Below, in pieces: positions 1-9,095 of a stretch of 64,000 nucleotides of DNA. This DNA comes from Gilvimarinus gilvus. Its GTDB lineage: Bacteria > Pseudomonadota > Gammaproteobacteria > Pseudomonadales > Cellvibrionaceae. Where the stretch lies: the NCBI RefSeq assembly GCF_030518155.1, contig NZ_JAULRU010000548.1, positions 47,105 through 111,104 on the forward strand, read 5' to 3'. Below the pieces are notes generated by a model that was not told the origin of the DNA, searched no databases, and saw only the letters and a list, made by a program, of their open reading frames with translations. Position 1 is the first letter of the stretch. Every line of letters begins with the position of its first letter. The translations under genes were made by a program, and so were the position numbers.

Positions 1-31
1 TTGTGCGATTATCCCCCTACCCTTTGGGACA

Positions 32-46
32 ATTGGTCTAATACTC
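32..46. promoter_or_regulatory. Candidate GntR (FadR-type) operator, weak
   Basis: The sequence ATTGGTCTAATACTC has a perfect left half (ATTGGTC) of the palindrome seen upstream of several pectin/uronate genes in this window, but a poor right half. It lies about 45 bases upstream of the first TonB receptor. The half-site is seen; control by a GntR regulator is inferred. Confidence 0.35.
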
Positions 47-90
47 AAAGGCCCAATTTCTACAAAACCATCGGAAACGGGGAAATAATA

Positions 91-2757
91 ATGAAAATGT
101 TAAAAGTAAAACCGCTCGTTGCGGCAATAGCTCTATCGACGGCTGCCACCACTTCCTATGCCCAGGAAGACGGTGAAGGCATGGAAATGCTCGAAGAAGT
201 TGTAGTAACAGGCTTTCGTCAAAGCCTTGCAACCTCGCTGAACACCAAACGTGAAGCCGCTGGTGCGGTTGATGCCATCTACGCCGAAGACATCGCGGAC
301 TTTCCGGATCAAAACCTGGCCGAATCTCTGCAGCGTATTCCTGGTGTAGCCATTACCCGTGATGCGGGTGAAGGGCGTCAAGTTAGCGTTCGGGGTTTAG
401 GCCCACAGTTCACCCGCGTTCAAATTAACGGAATGGAGGCCATGTCTTCTACCGGCGCCACTGACTCATCAGGTGGCTCCAACCGTTCACGTTCTTTTGA
501 CTTTAATACGTTTGCGTCAGAGCTCTTTACTGAGCTGGCCGTCGTTAAAACGTCATCGGCAAGTCTGGACGAAGGTTCGCTGGGTGCCACCATTCAGCTG
601 AAAACCGCTCGCCCATTGGATGCCAACGACAATTTTAACCTGACCGTTAATGGTCAACTCGGCTATAACGACCTATCCGAAGAGTCAGACCCTCGTGTAT
701 CTGCGGTTGTTAGCGGCATGAACGATTCTGAAACCTTTGGCTGGCTTGCGTCCGTATCGTATACCAAGCGCAATGCACTAGAAGAAGGCTTCAGTACCGT
801 GCGCTGGCAGACATCCAGTGATTGGCGTTCCGAGCCCGGCAATGCAGGTGATGCTAACGACATCTTTCACCCACGTATTCCGCGTTACGGCAAGTTAACC
901 CACGAACAGGAGCGCTTGGGCTTCACCGGTACTTTGCAGTTCCGCCCCACAGACTCTACTGAAATAGTCGTAGATTACTTATCGTCGACCTTCGAAGCCG
1001 GCCGCGATGAAGAGTTCCTGGAGGCGTTGATTCGCTCTGAAGCAGATACCACTGACCTGCTTAGCTATACCGCAGACGGCAACGGCACTATGGTAACTGG
1101 GGTGCTAAACGACGCTAATATTCGTATTGAAAACCGTCACGATGATTTGGAGACTGACTTTTCGCAGTTGACTGTCGACGCCACGCACGAATTTTCTGAC
1201 AGTTTCAGAATTCATGCCTTAGTGGGTACATCTGAGTCTGATTTCAGCAACCCAGTTCAGACCACTGTTATTTTCGATAACGCTGTGACGGCCGGTTACG
1301 CATGGGATTTCAGTAGTAACTCTGAACTGCCACAAGTATCCTTTGGCAACTTCGATGTGTCCAACCCTGACAACTTCCTTTACACCAATATTCGTCAGCG
1401 CCCGAACTTTACCAACAATACCTTCGACAACTTCTCGTTTGATGCCGAATTCGACTTCAACGATGCCCTGTCTTTGGCCGCGGGTGTAAGTTACAAAAGC
1501 TACGAGTTTGAAACTGGTGCTGAGCGTTACGACACCAGCCTGAGCAACATCGACGGCATTGGTGGCCCGATAGGAATTGACGGTCTGTATAACATCACCA
1601 CTATGGGTAGCGGCTTGGGAGCTCCCTCTGGTACAACCCTGAGCTGGGTCAGCCCAGATGTTAGCGCAGCGTCTGATCGCGTTGGCCTAGACAGTCTTGA
1701 AGTTACCAACCCTCGCTTGCAGGACAACCGCAGCGTGGGTGAAGACGACACCGCCATGTTTGTGCAAGTCAACTGGGACACAGAAATCGCAGGCATGGGC
1801 TTTCGCGGTAACGCCGGCGTGCGCTATGTGGAAACCGACCAAACCTCCAGCGGCTTTATTTCTCAGCCTGGCGAAGACCCTGAGTTAATCACCGTAGATC
1901 GCACTTATGACGACACCTTGCCTGCGATCAACACGGTCTTATCTGTTACAGAAGACATGCTAGTTCGCGCGTCATGGTCTAAGGTTATGACTCGTCCATC
2001 ACTGGGCAATTTGACACCCGGTGGTAGTGTTGATGGCTTCAACAACACCGTTAGCTACCAAAACCCTTATCTTGACCCCTTCCGTGCTGACTCTATAGAT
2101 TTGTCTTGGGAATGGTATTTTATGGATGATGCGCTGCTGTCTATCGCATACTTCCAGAAAGATATTGAGTCATTCATTACTCGCCGTACCGATGAAGGCG
2201 TGCCCTGGTCAGAGATTGGCTTGCCTGACAGTCTGTTGACCGGCACTCCTGCTGAGCCGAGTGAGAACTTTGATGTTACCCGCGCAGTAAATGGCGGTGG
2301 TGGTGATCTGAACGGTTTCGAAATTCAGTATCAACAACCCATCACGGATAACTTTGGTGTGATCCTCAACTACACCAAGGTAGACTCGGAAGTTAATTAC
2401 GCACCGGACGGTGAAGAGCCCGACTACAATCAGCTAACGGGTATGTCGCCTAAGTCGTATAACGCCACTTTGTATTTTGAAAACGAAACCTTTGGCGCTC
2501 GTATTTCTTATGCATTCCGTGACGACTACCTGACCCGTTACCCAGGCCGCAACGGCAATGACCTGGAGTACACTGCAAGTACTGCCAACGTCGATATGTC
2601 GCTGAGCTACACCATGAACGAACACCTGAAATTTACTCTCGAAGGAATTAACCTGACCGACGAGTTTAACCATCAGGTAGTCGATAGTTCTGCTCGCGTA
2701 AGCGTGTACCACCACACTGGCACTCAGTACTATTTGGGCGCTCAGTACAAGTTCTAA
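91..2757 (+). CDS. TonB-dependent receptor, probable oligogalacturonide/pectin-derived sugar importer
   Basis: Outer-membrane active-transport barrel of 888 residues. The ATG at 91 is chosen because it follows a GGAAAT-like ribosome site and opens a typical signal peptide (MKMLKVKPLVAAIALSTAA...YAQ); the open frame runs on upstream to the window edge without such a peptide. After cleavage comes a TonB-box-like segment (EEVVVTGF), then the plug domain (DFPDQNLAESLQRIPG, VSVRGLGPQFTRVQING), then the barrel, ending in the aromatic residue expected for outer-membrane insertion (QYKF). It is closely similar to the receptor at 36867-39626. Substrate is inferred from its position before the GH105-kduI-kduD genes and from the shared operator half-site upstream. 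Direct substrate evidence is absent. Confidence 0.9.
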   Translation: MKMLKVKPLVAAIALSTAATTSYAQEDGEGMEMLEEVVVTGFRQSLATSLNTKREAAGAVDAIYAEDIADFPDQNLAESLQRIPGVAITRDAGEGRQVSVRGLGPQFTRVQINGMEAMSSTGATDSSGGSNRSRSFDFNTFASELFTELAVVKTSSASLDEGSLGATIQLKTARPLDANDNFNLTVNGQLGYNDLSEESDPRVSAVVSGMNDSETFGWLASVSYTKRNALEEGFSTVRWQTSSDWRSEPGNAGDANDIFHPRIPRYGKLTHEQERLGFTGTLQFRPTDSTEIVVDYLSSTFEAGRDEEFLEALIRSEADTTDLLSYTADGNGTMVTGVLNDANIRIENRHDDLETDFSQLTVDATHEFSDSFRIHALVGTSESDFSNPVQTTVIFDNAVTAGYAWDFSSNSELPQVSFGNFDVSNPDNFLYTNIRQRPNFTNNTFDNFSFDAEFDFNDALSLAAGVSYKSYEFETGAERYDTSLSNIDGIGGPIGIDGLYNITTMGSGLGAPSGTTLSWVSPDVSAASDRVGLDSLEVTNPRLQDNRSVGEDDTAMFVQVNWDTEIAGMGFRGNAGVRYVETDQTSSGFISQPGEDPELITVDRTYDDTLPAINTVLSVTEDMLVRASWSKVMTRPSLGNLTPGGSVDGFNNTVSYQNPYLDPFRADSIDLSWEWYFMDDALLSIAYFQKDIESFITRRTDEGVPWSEIGLPDSLLTGTPAEPSENFDVTRAVNGGGGDLNGFEIQYQQPITDNFGVILNYTKVDSEVNYAPDGEEPDYNQLTGMSPKSYNATLYFENETFGARISYAFRDDYLTRYPGRNGNDLEYTASTANVDMSLSYTMNEHLKFTLEGINLTDEFNHQVVDSSARVSVYHHTGTQYYLGAQYKF

Positions 2758-2774
2758 GTTTGCTTTACAATGGC

Positions 2775-2801
2775 AGGGCTCTCACTGAGAGCCCTTGCTT
2801 T
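2775..2801 (+). terminator. Hairpin terminator after TonB receptor
   Basis: AGGGCTCTC at 2775-2783 and GAGAGCCCT at 2787-2795 form a perfect 9-bp stem with a 3-base loop, followed by a T-rich stretch. It suggests that the receptor and the downstream GH105 gene are transcribed separately, at least in part. Confidence 0.75.
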
Positions 2802-2866
2802 CTGGCACACCAGAAAACTTTGGCTAGAGGCTTAAGGCTTTTACCCAAAGTTTTTTACCTTTACGT

Positions 2867-2892
2867 ATAGTGCTACAGTCAATTAGCACTAT
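2867..2892. promoter_or_regulatory. Perfect inverted repeat, candidate operator of the GH105-kduI-kduD operon
   Basis: ATAGTGCTA (2867-2875) and TAGCACTAT (2884-2892) are perfect 9-bp inverted arms separated by 8 bases, 39 bases before the GH105 start. The left arm overlaps a TATAGT that could be a -10 box. The motif does not resemble the ATTGG/CCAAT operator found at the other pectin genes. The binding protein is unknown. Confidence 0.45.
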
Positions 2893-2931
2893 AAGCTAGC
2901 ATTACAACCAACAACGACTCAGGTAAACGCT

Positions 2932-5415
2932 ATGCATAGAAAGAACGCTCTCGTCATTGGCCTAGCCATCAGTACATTTGCAGTTGTCGGCTGCAAAGAG
3001 TCCAGTACACCGCAGCCAGCAAGCTCGGCAAACGAGACAACCGTGAGCGCCGCCAGCCAGTCGCCGGTGGCCGAGATCACGCTAAGCAACCCACTTGAGT
3101 CGGTGCGCTCAGACACGCCCTACTATGTCAGCTTCAACGAGCTCGGCGTTACCAGCCCTGACAACCTGGGAATCACCGTTGCTGGATCACCAATTGCCAG
3201 CCAAATGATTGATCGCGATGGTGATGGTGACGATGACGGGTTATTCACGCTATTAGATTTCGATGCGGCCGAAACGCTGACCCTGCACGTCAAAACTGGT
3301 ATTGAATCGACAGAAGCGACTAAGCGCACTCAGGCTGAAATTTCCCATAAAATGGGTGGCAGCTGGCAAGAGGACCCGAAGAAGCCGGGCAAGCAAATCT
3401 ATGTGGGCGGCACGTTTGAAAATGTCGACTCACTAACACCGCCGGCGCAACACGACGACCACTCATACTACATTCGCTACGAAGGGCCAGGTATCGAGTC
3501 GGACAAAGTCGGCTATCGCATTTATCTAGACCGTCGCAATGGCTTTGACATATTCGGTAAAACCAAACCGGCAATGGCTCTACAAAACGTAGGTCAGGAC
3601 GGTTTTGAATCCTATCATCACATGGCCGATTGGGGTATGGACATCCTGAAAGTCGGTAGCTCGCTGGGTGCGGGTGGTTATGGCTACTGGGATGGTGAAA
3701 AGGTCGTTCGCGTACAAGACGTCGAAGGTTGGGATGCGAGAATTCTGGACAACGGCAATCTGTACTCCGCGTTCAGCATTGACTACAAAAACTGGAAGGT
3801 GGCCGATAAAAACGTCAACCTCAACGCAGTTTTGTCCATGCACGGCGGCAGTCGTATGGTGCATACCCGCCTAACGCTGGACAATTCTCTCGATAATTTC
3901 GCGATTGGCCTGGTGAAACATGAGGGCACCGAATTTATTCAAGGTGACGTCGACATAACCGGTAAGGCATACACGTATGTGGCCAGTTGGGGCAAACAAA
4001 CTCTGAACGACGATCACTTAGGCATGGCACTGCTGTTCAGAAAGTCGGATCGCATTGAGCAGACTAGCGATGATCACAACTATGTTTCGGTAATGAAAGC
4101 CGCTGGCGAAGATTTGGATTATTACTTTCTTGCCGCCTGGGAAGCCGAGGCCAACGGCATCACCTCAAAAGAAGCCTTTGTTGAATACCTTAAAGGTGAG
4201 GTAGATAAACTTACTTTACCACCGCGCGAACAGCTAAAGACGAAACTCAGCGAATCGGAGAAAACCTTCCCGGTAACCGCAGAACAAGCGCTTAACTGGA
4301 GTAAACGCCTGGCCGATGATGAGCTTGAGCGCAAGGCACTGGGCTACCATGTTGACGGTTGGGACGTAAATCGCGAGCGCGACCCTAAATTTGAGTACGA
4401 CATTATTGGTTTGTTGCCATTAGCTTATGATGAACTCAATAAAGTAGCCCCCGATGAGCGCTATGCGCAGGTTATCCCGCAAGTGACCGGGAGCTTTGTT
4501 AACGACAAAGGCGACATTGCCCGTTACAAAATCAGCAACTACAACATCGACAGTATTAAGCCTGGCCGCAACTTACTCACCTTGTTTGAGCGTACCGGCA
4601 AAGAGAAATACAAAATTGCTGCCGCCACTTTGCGTGAGCAACTAGAACACCATCCGAAAACCAGCGAAGGCGCTTTCTGGCATAAGAAAAAGTACGACAG
4701 CCAGCTGTGGTTGGACGGCGTTTATATGGGCATGCCCTTCCTTGCGGGCTATTCCGTTATGTTCGAAGATGGCGCCAGCCTGGATGAAGTGGTCAAGGAA
4801 TTTGAACTCACTCGCAAATACCTGCGCGACGCTGATACCGGCCTGTACTATCACGCCTGGGATGAGAAAAAGCAGCAAGACTGGGCCGACGCACAAACCG
4901 GACTTTCTCCACACTTCTGGGCCCGCGGTATGGGCTGGCTGGCAATGGCCGTCGTTGATGTGCTGGAGATTATTCCACAAGAAAACACCGAGCAACGCGC
5001 CCCGCTGTTAGCCATGGTGGAAGAAATGGCGGCCGACTTGAAGCGCTACCAAGACCCTCAAACCGGTGTATGGTGGCAAATCATGAATATGCCCGAAGCG
5101 GCAGGCAATTATCGCGAGTCCAGCGCCAGCGCAATGTTTAGCTATTTCTACGCCAAAGCGATTAACAACGGATACCTCAGCGCCGATTATACTGGTACAG
5201 CACAGCAAGCTTACGATGGCCTGATTCGCGAATTTGTGACCGTAAACGCAGATGGCAGTATCAGCATGACCAACCAGTGTTACGTGGCGGGTCTTGGTTT
5301 TGGTCGCGATGGCAGCTACGAATACTATATGAGTGAACCGGTTTTCAAAAACGATCCGAAAGGTACCGGTCCTTTTATTTTGGCCGGCATTGAAACCTAT
5401 AAGCTACTGAAATAG
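2932..5415 (+). CDS. DUF4861 - GH105 lipoprotein, unsaturated (rhamno)galacturonyl hydrolase
   Basis: An 827-residue protein in two parts. A lipoprotein signal peptide ends in VVGC, so Cys21 should be lipidated. Residues about 45-410 match the DUF4861 type (HHMADWGMD, YGYWDGEKV). The C-terminal part, about 440-827, is a GH88/GH105 (alpha/alpha)6 barrel with WLDGVYMGMPF near residue 593, including the Asp position used by YteR-type hydrolases, and FWARGMGWLAMAVVD near 662. GH105 enzymes remove the unsaturated uronic acid that pectate or rhamnogalacturonan lyases leave at the non-reducing end. It leads an operon with kduI (42-base gap) and kduD, the next steps for that product. The role of DUF4861 is not known; joining it to GH105 in one chain is uncommon. 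Confidence 0.85.
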   Translation: MHRKNALVIGLAISTFAVVGCKESSTPQPASSANETTVSAASQSPVAEITLSNPLESVRSDTPYYVSFNELGVTSPDNLGITVAGSPIASQMIDRDGDGDDDGLFTLLDFDAAETLTLHVKTGIESTEATKRTQAEISHKMGGSWQEDPKKPGKQIYVGGTFENVDSLTPPAQHDDHSYYIRYEGPGIESDKVGYRIYLDRRNGFDIFGKTKPAMALQNVGQDGFESYHHMADWGMDILKVGSSLGAGGYGYWDGEKVVRVQDVEGWDARILDNGNLYSAFSIDYKNWKVADKNVNLNAVLSMHGGSRMVHTRLTLDNSLDNFAIGLVKHEGTEFIQGDVDITGKAYTYVASWGKQTLNDDHLGMALLFRKSDRIEQTSDDHNYVSVMKAAGEDLDYYFLAAWEAEANGITSKEAFVEYLKGEVDKLTLPPREQLKTKLSESEKTFPVTAEQALNWSKRLADDELERKALGYHVDGWDVNRERDPKFEYDIIGLLPLAYDELNKVAPDERYAQVIPQVTGSFVNDKGDIARYKISNYNIDSIKPGRNLLTLFERTGKEKYKIAAATLREQLEHHPKTSEGAFWHKKKYDSQLWLDGVYMGMPFLAGYSVMFEDGASLDEVVKEFELTRKYLRDADTGLYYHAWDEKKQQDWADAQTGLSPHFWARGMGWLAMAVVDVLEIIPQENTEQRAPLLAMVEEMAADLKRYQDPQTGVWWQIMNMPEAAGNYRESSASAMFSYFYAKAINNGYLSADYTGTAQQAYDGLIREFVTVNADGSISMTNQCYVAGLGFGRDGSYEYYMSEPVFKNDPKGTGPFILAGIETYKLLK

Positions 5416-5457
5416 CATGCAGAATTTGACGCAAATACTAAACAGCCGAGATAAATC

Positions 5458-6297
5458 ATGAATATTATTGAGGAACGCTTTGCCGTTCACGTAGACGACT
5501 ACAAGCACTACGACACCGACAAACTCCGCAAGCATTTTTTGATCGAAAAAATTTTTGCGGCGAATGAAGTGCTGTTTACCTACACGCACTACGAGCGCAT
5601 TATGGTTGGCGGCGCCATGCCCGTCGATAAAAAAGTCCCGCTGGAGCCGGTATATCAGCAAAAAGCCGACTTCTTTCTGGAGCGCCGTGAACTGGGTGCG
5701 ATCAATGTTGGTGGTGCAGGCGCCATTACCGTCGACGGCGAACGCTACGAAATCGCCAGCAAAGAGGCTCTCTATATTGGCCGCGGCGCCAAAGAAGTCG
5801 TCTTCGAAAGTAACGATGCTGGCAACCCTGCCAAGTTCTACATGAACTCAGCTCCGGCGCACCGCACGTGTCCTATCAAAAAAGTGGGTATGTCCGACGC
5901 AAAAGTGTTGGAGATGGGCTCCTCTGATACTTGTAACGAACGGAAAATCAACCAACTGTTAATCAGCGGTGTGGTGGAAACCTGCCAACTGCAAATGGGA
6001 ATGACCGAACTGCAACCAGGTAGCATCTGGAACACCATGCCAGTACACACCCATAGCCGCCGCATGGAAGCTTACTTTTACTTTAATATTCCTGAAGAGC
6101 AAGCCGTTTGTCACTTTATGGGGCCCGCAGATGAAACCCGTCATATTTGGGTAGGTAACGAGCAGGCGATCGTATCGCCACCCTGGTCTATGCACTCTGG
6201 GGTTGGCACCGCCAACTACACCTTTATTTGGGGCATGGCGGGTGAGAATCTCGACTACACCGACATGGACTTTCACAAACCGCACACATTGAAATAA
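5458..6297 (+). CDS. kduI: 5-dehydro-4-deoxy-D-glucuronate isomerase (DKI isomerase)
   Basis: A 279-residue cupin-fold isomerase, the size of E. coli KduI (278). It converts 4-deoxy-L-threo-5-hexosulose uronate, formed from unsaturated galacturonate, to 2,5-diketo-3-deoxy-gluconate. The zinc ligands are all visible: His197 and His199 in VHTHSRR, Glu204 in MEAYFYF and His246 in WSMHSGVG. It stands between the GH105 hydrolase and kduD, matching the pathway order, and probably shares their transcript. Confidence 0.97.
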   Translation: MNIIEERFAVHVDDYKHYDTDKLRKHFLIEKIFAANEVLFTYTHYERIMVGGAMPVDKKVPLEPVYQQKADFFLERRELGAINVGGAGAITVDGERYEIASKEALYIGRGAKEVVFESNDAGNPAKFYMNSAPAHRTCPIKKVGMSDAKVLEMGSSDTCNERKINQLLISGVVETCQLQMGMTELQPGSIWNTMPVHTHSRRMEAYFYFNIPEEQAVCHFMGPADETRHIWVGNEQAIVSPPWSMHSGVGTANYTFIWGMAGENLDYTDMDFHKPHTLK

Positions 6298-6318
6298 TCA
6301 CTAACCGTAGGATTGATT

Positions 6319-7113
6319 ATGTCTACCGAATTATTCTCTCTTGAAGGCAAGGTGGCGCTTGTCACTGGCGCCACTCACGGGCTGGGGATGGCCATGGCCA
6401 TGGGCCTGGGCAAAGCCGGCGCCACACTGGTCATTAATGGCCATTCATCGCAAGAAAAAGTCGATGCGGCGCTTAAAGAGTACCGTGATGCGGGCATCAC
6501 AGCGCACGGTTATCTGTTTAACGTAACAGACGAAGTGCAGGTTAACGATGCTGTCGCTAAAATTGAAAGCGACGTTGGGCCAATTGACATTCTGGTCAAT
6601 AACGCCGGCATTATTCGTCGCACCCCACTGCTGGAAATGGAGTTGGGCGAATGGGAAAACGTGATTAAAACGGACCTTACCGGTGTATTCGTTATGACCA
6701 AACCCGTTGTCGCCAGTATGGTGAGGCGCGGCGGTGGTAAGGTGATTAACATCTGCTCCATGATGAGCGAGCTTGGTCGTAATTCAGTAGGCGCCTACGC
6801 CGCGGCCAAGGGCGGCCTGAAGATGTTAACCCGCAATATGGCCACCGAATGGGCCAAACACAACGTTCAAGTCAACGGTATCGGCCCTGGTTACTTTGCT
6901 ACCAGCCAAACGGCACCGATTCGTGTGGATGGTAACCCGATGAACGAATTTATTATTAGCCGAACGCCCGCGGGCCGCTGGGGAGACCCGGATGACTTGC
7001 AAGGCGCCACGGTGTTTTTATCCTCTAAAGCATCGGATTTTGTTACCGGGCAGATCGTCTATGTAGACGGCGGCATACTAGCAACCATCGGCAGGCCTTC
7101 AAACGAAGCGTGA
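6319..7113 (+). CDS. kduD: 2-dehydro-3-deoxy-D-gluconate 5-dehydrogenase
   Basis: A 264-residue short-chain dehydrogenase that reduces 2,5-diketo-3-deoxygluconate to KDG with NAD(P)H. The Rossmann motif TGATHGLG lies near residue 15, the NNAG motif follows, and the catalytic pair is Tyr160 and Lys164 in YAAAKGG. The ATG at 6319 is chosen over an in-frame TTG at 6313 because the ribosome site GTAGGA (6307-6312) sits 6 bases before the ATG and directly against the TTG. The gene begins 21 bases after kduI and closes the operon before a strong terminator. Confidence 0.95.
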   Translation: MSTELFSLEGKVALVTGATHGLGMAMAMGLGKAGATLVINGHSSQEKVDAALKEYRDAGITAHGYLFNVTDEVQVNDAVAKIESDVGPIDILVNNAGIIRRTPLLEMELGEWENVIKTDLTGVFVMTKPVVASMVRRGGGKVINICSMMSELGRNSVGAYAAAKGGLKMLTRNMATEWAKHNVQVNGIGPGYFATSQTAPIRVDGNPMNEFIISRTPAGRWGDPDDLQGATVFLSSKASDFVTGQIVYVDGGILATIGRPSNEA

Positions 7114-7141
7114 AAATTTTGTTTTCCGCAACAAAATAAAA

Positions 7142-7165
7142 AACCGCCAGTTGGCGGTTTTCTTT
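7142..7165 (+). terminator. Rho-independent terminator after kduD
   Basis: AACCGCCA (7142-7149) and TGGCGGTT (7152-7159) form an 8-bp stem with a 2-base spacer, followed by TTCTTTC. It ends the GH105-kduI-kduD operon. Confidence 0.85.
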
Positions 7166-7256
7166 CTGAAGCACTTACACAGCTGTGAAATTCACAAGTC
7201 GTTTATTAAGCCATTAATAAATAGTCTTAATTCCTAAACCTTCAGCCTAATAGCCC

Positions 7257-8504
7257 TCAGTAACCACCAAATCGTTCACCAAGTAACTTCTCGATATGAG
7301 AAGACGGCGCCAACTGCAACGCCTTGGAATAATGCTGCTGTGCCACCCCTCGTTGACTACAACGATAATAAAGATCGGCCAGCACGGCATGCCAGTGATA
7401 GGAACGCTGCAACCAATCGGGAAAGTCGTGTTGCTCAATAAGCGCTAGCCCGTGTTCCGCGCCTTTCCATTCGGCCAATGCAATCGCATGATTGAGCCGG
7501 TGCATGGGTGATGAATCGATTGATTCCAGTAACCTGTAGGCATCAACAATACGATCCCAACGGGTTTCGGCAAAAGACTTTGCTAAACAATGCTCCGCCG
7601 CAACACCTGCTTCAACATGATACCGGGATATTGTATCGCCGACGCTAGCCTGGCTCAGCAACAATAAGCCTCGCTCAATCCATTGCGTGTTCCATGTGTT
7701 TCGATTTTGCTGACTGAGCAACTGTAACTCTCCGTTACCTTTTGTACGCGACGCTAGGCGCGCGAAGTGTAAGCTCATTAGTGCCAGCAATGCAGTTGTG
7801 CTTGGCGCTTTGCCGACACGGCTATTCGCTAGAATATTGGTAAGGCGAATCGCTTCTTCACAGAAGTCTACCCGTATAGCGTCATTTTCGCTCGACGATA
7901 AACTCCCTTCGGTAAAAATGAGGTAGAGCACGTACTGCACAGACTCTAATCGCTGCGTAAGTTCTTGCTCAGTTAAATCGTCAATAGTGAGTGCCTGATC
8001 GCGCAATCCGACTTTGGCCCGAGTGAATCGTTTATAGGCATTCCCCGAGGTTATAAAGAGTCGCGAAGCCACCTCATTGATACTAAAGCCGCATAAGGTT
8101 TTAAGGGTAAACACCAAGCGTGACTCTAAAGGTATCGACTCGCCGCAGGCGACAAACAACATTTTCAACAGATCATCGTCGAGTTCCCCTGACAGAGGAG
8201 ATTCAACATTGGTTGCAGATTCGGTTGCGGTTTCTAGCGCATCGAACTGTTCTGTGATTTGCTTTCTGCGTTGCTGTTTGGCGAGTTGCGACAACGCAAA
8301 GCGATAGGCAACCTTATATAGCCAAGCGGCTGCGTTGTCTGGCACCTTGGGTTTGTTCCAATACTCCACCGCTTGCAGCATGGCAAACTGCACCGCATCT
8401 TCAATCATTCCCAATTGCGCCAAACCAAACCGACCGCACAGCGCCGCCACCAGTTTTCCATACTCGTGGCGGAACACATGCTCTACCGTAGACTCGGTAC
8501 TCAA
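7257..8504 (-). CDS. ECF42-type RNA polymerase sigma factor with C-terminal DUF6596/TPR-like extension
   Basis: A 415-residue sigma factor, about twice the usual ECF length. Region 2 is at the N-terminus (EDAVQFAMLQAVEYW, AAWLYKVAYRFAL) and region 4 lies near residues 115-170 (TLKTLCGFSINEVASRLFITSG). The remaining 240 residues are the helical DUF6596/TPR-like extension typical of ECF42. This group has no classical anti-sigma factor; the extension is thought to regulate activity, and the genes sit beside DGPF/YCII proteins, as here. The start overlaps the stop of the upstream YCII gene by 4 bases, so the two are translationally coupled. Confidence 0.88.
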   Translation of the reverse strand: MSTESTVEHVFRHEYGKLVAALCGRFGLAQLGMIEDAVQFAMLQAVEYWNKPKVPDNAAAWLYKVAYRFALSQLAKQQRRKQITEQFDALETATESATNVESPLSGELDDDLLKMLFVACGESIPLESRLVFTLKTLCGFSINEVASRLFITSGNAYKRFTRAKVGLRDQALTIDDLTEQELTQRLESVQYVLYLIFTEGSLSSSENDAIRVDFCEEAIRLTNILANSRVGKAPSTTALLALMSLHFARLASRTKGNGELQLLSQQNRNTWNTQWIERGLLLLSQASVGDTISRYHVEAGVAAEHCLAKSFAETRWDRIVDAYRLLESIDSSPMHRLNHAIALAEWKGAEHGLALIEQHDFPDWLQRSYHWHAVLADLYYRCSQRGVAQQHYSKALQLAPSSHIEKLLGERFGGY

Positions 8505-8854
8505 ACTTGCGTGATTTCCCGTATCTCGATACTGACACCTAGGTTATCAATCATAGGGCCGGCTTGAATAACCTCGACGGCTTGCTCGATGGAATCACCG
8601 GCCACAATCATATAGCCCCCGATAATCTCCTTGATCTCGACAAAGGGGCCATCTTTAACACCCGCCTTGCTGACCACGCTTCCGCCACTGGCAAGGCCGC
8701 TGCCCATATCCACAATGCGGTCAGCAAACTTTTGCTGCCAAGCCTGGTACTTGGCGTACATAGCCTCCATATCGGTCACCGACGGTTGTTCCTCCGACTT
8801 CTCACAACCGCCACTGTCACTACGCAATACACACATATATTTTTTCTGACTCAT
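8501..8854 (-). CDS. YCII/DGPF-domain protein, partner of the ECF42 sigma factor
   Basis: A 117-residue protein with the hallmark KDGPFVEIKEIIGGYMIV and an alpha/beta dimerisation fold. A CGG..C segment (SGGCEKS) near the N-terminus is not usual for the family. The start at 8854 is preferred to the ATG 9 bases upstream because AGGAG lies 9-10 bases before it but only 1 base before the upstream ATG. The protein precedes the sigma gene with a 4-base overlap. DGPF proteins are recurrent partners of ECF42 factors; their biochemical function is not settled. Confidence 0.85.
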   Translation of the reverse strand: MSQKKYMCVLRSDSGGCEKSEEQPSVTDMEAMYAKYQAWQQKFADRIVDMGSGLASGGSVVSKAGVKDGPFVEIKEIIGGYMIVAGDSIEQAVEVIQAGPMIDNLGVSIEIREITQV

Positions 8855-9031
8855 ACCTTTCATTCTCCTTTTATTGAGTAAATGAGCGATGCACTAGGCC
8901 ATTGCACGGTGCCTTTTTGCCTCACTCAAAGGTAAGACGTATCACCTTTTAAGTTTTGGACACTCAAAAACACTTTTTCTATTCCCAGTTATCAATAACA
9001 CACCGCTCACATGATGGCCAGCGGGACACAC

Positions 9032-9060
9032 TTGCACATAGTTAGCCGACTAACTATAAT
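9032..9060 (+). promoter_or_regulatory. Sigma70 promoter of the nitroreductase-MarR unit
   Basis: TTGCAC (-35, 9032-9037) and a perfect TATAAT (-10, 9055-9060) are separated by exactly 17 bases. Transcription would start near 9067, shortly before the AGGAG ribosome site at 9086-9090. Confidence 0.8.
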
Positions 9061-9077
9061 TGATTAAACGGCTAACT
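9040..9077. promoter_or_regulatory. MarR-type operator overlapping the promoter
   Basis: AGTTAG-CCGA-CTAACT (9040-9055) is a perfect palindrome in the -35/-10 spacer. AGTTAGCCG (9040-9048) recurs inverted as CGGCTAACT at 9069-9077, near the expected transcription start. The layout fits repression by the MarR protein encoded by the second gene of the unit; this link is inferred. Confidence 0.65.
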
Positions 9078-9095
9078 AATTATTCAGGAGCAGCC

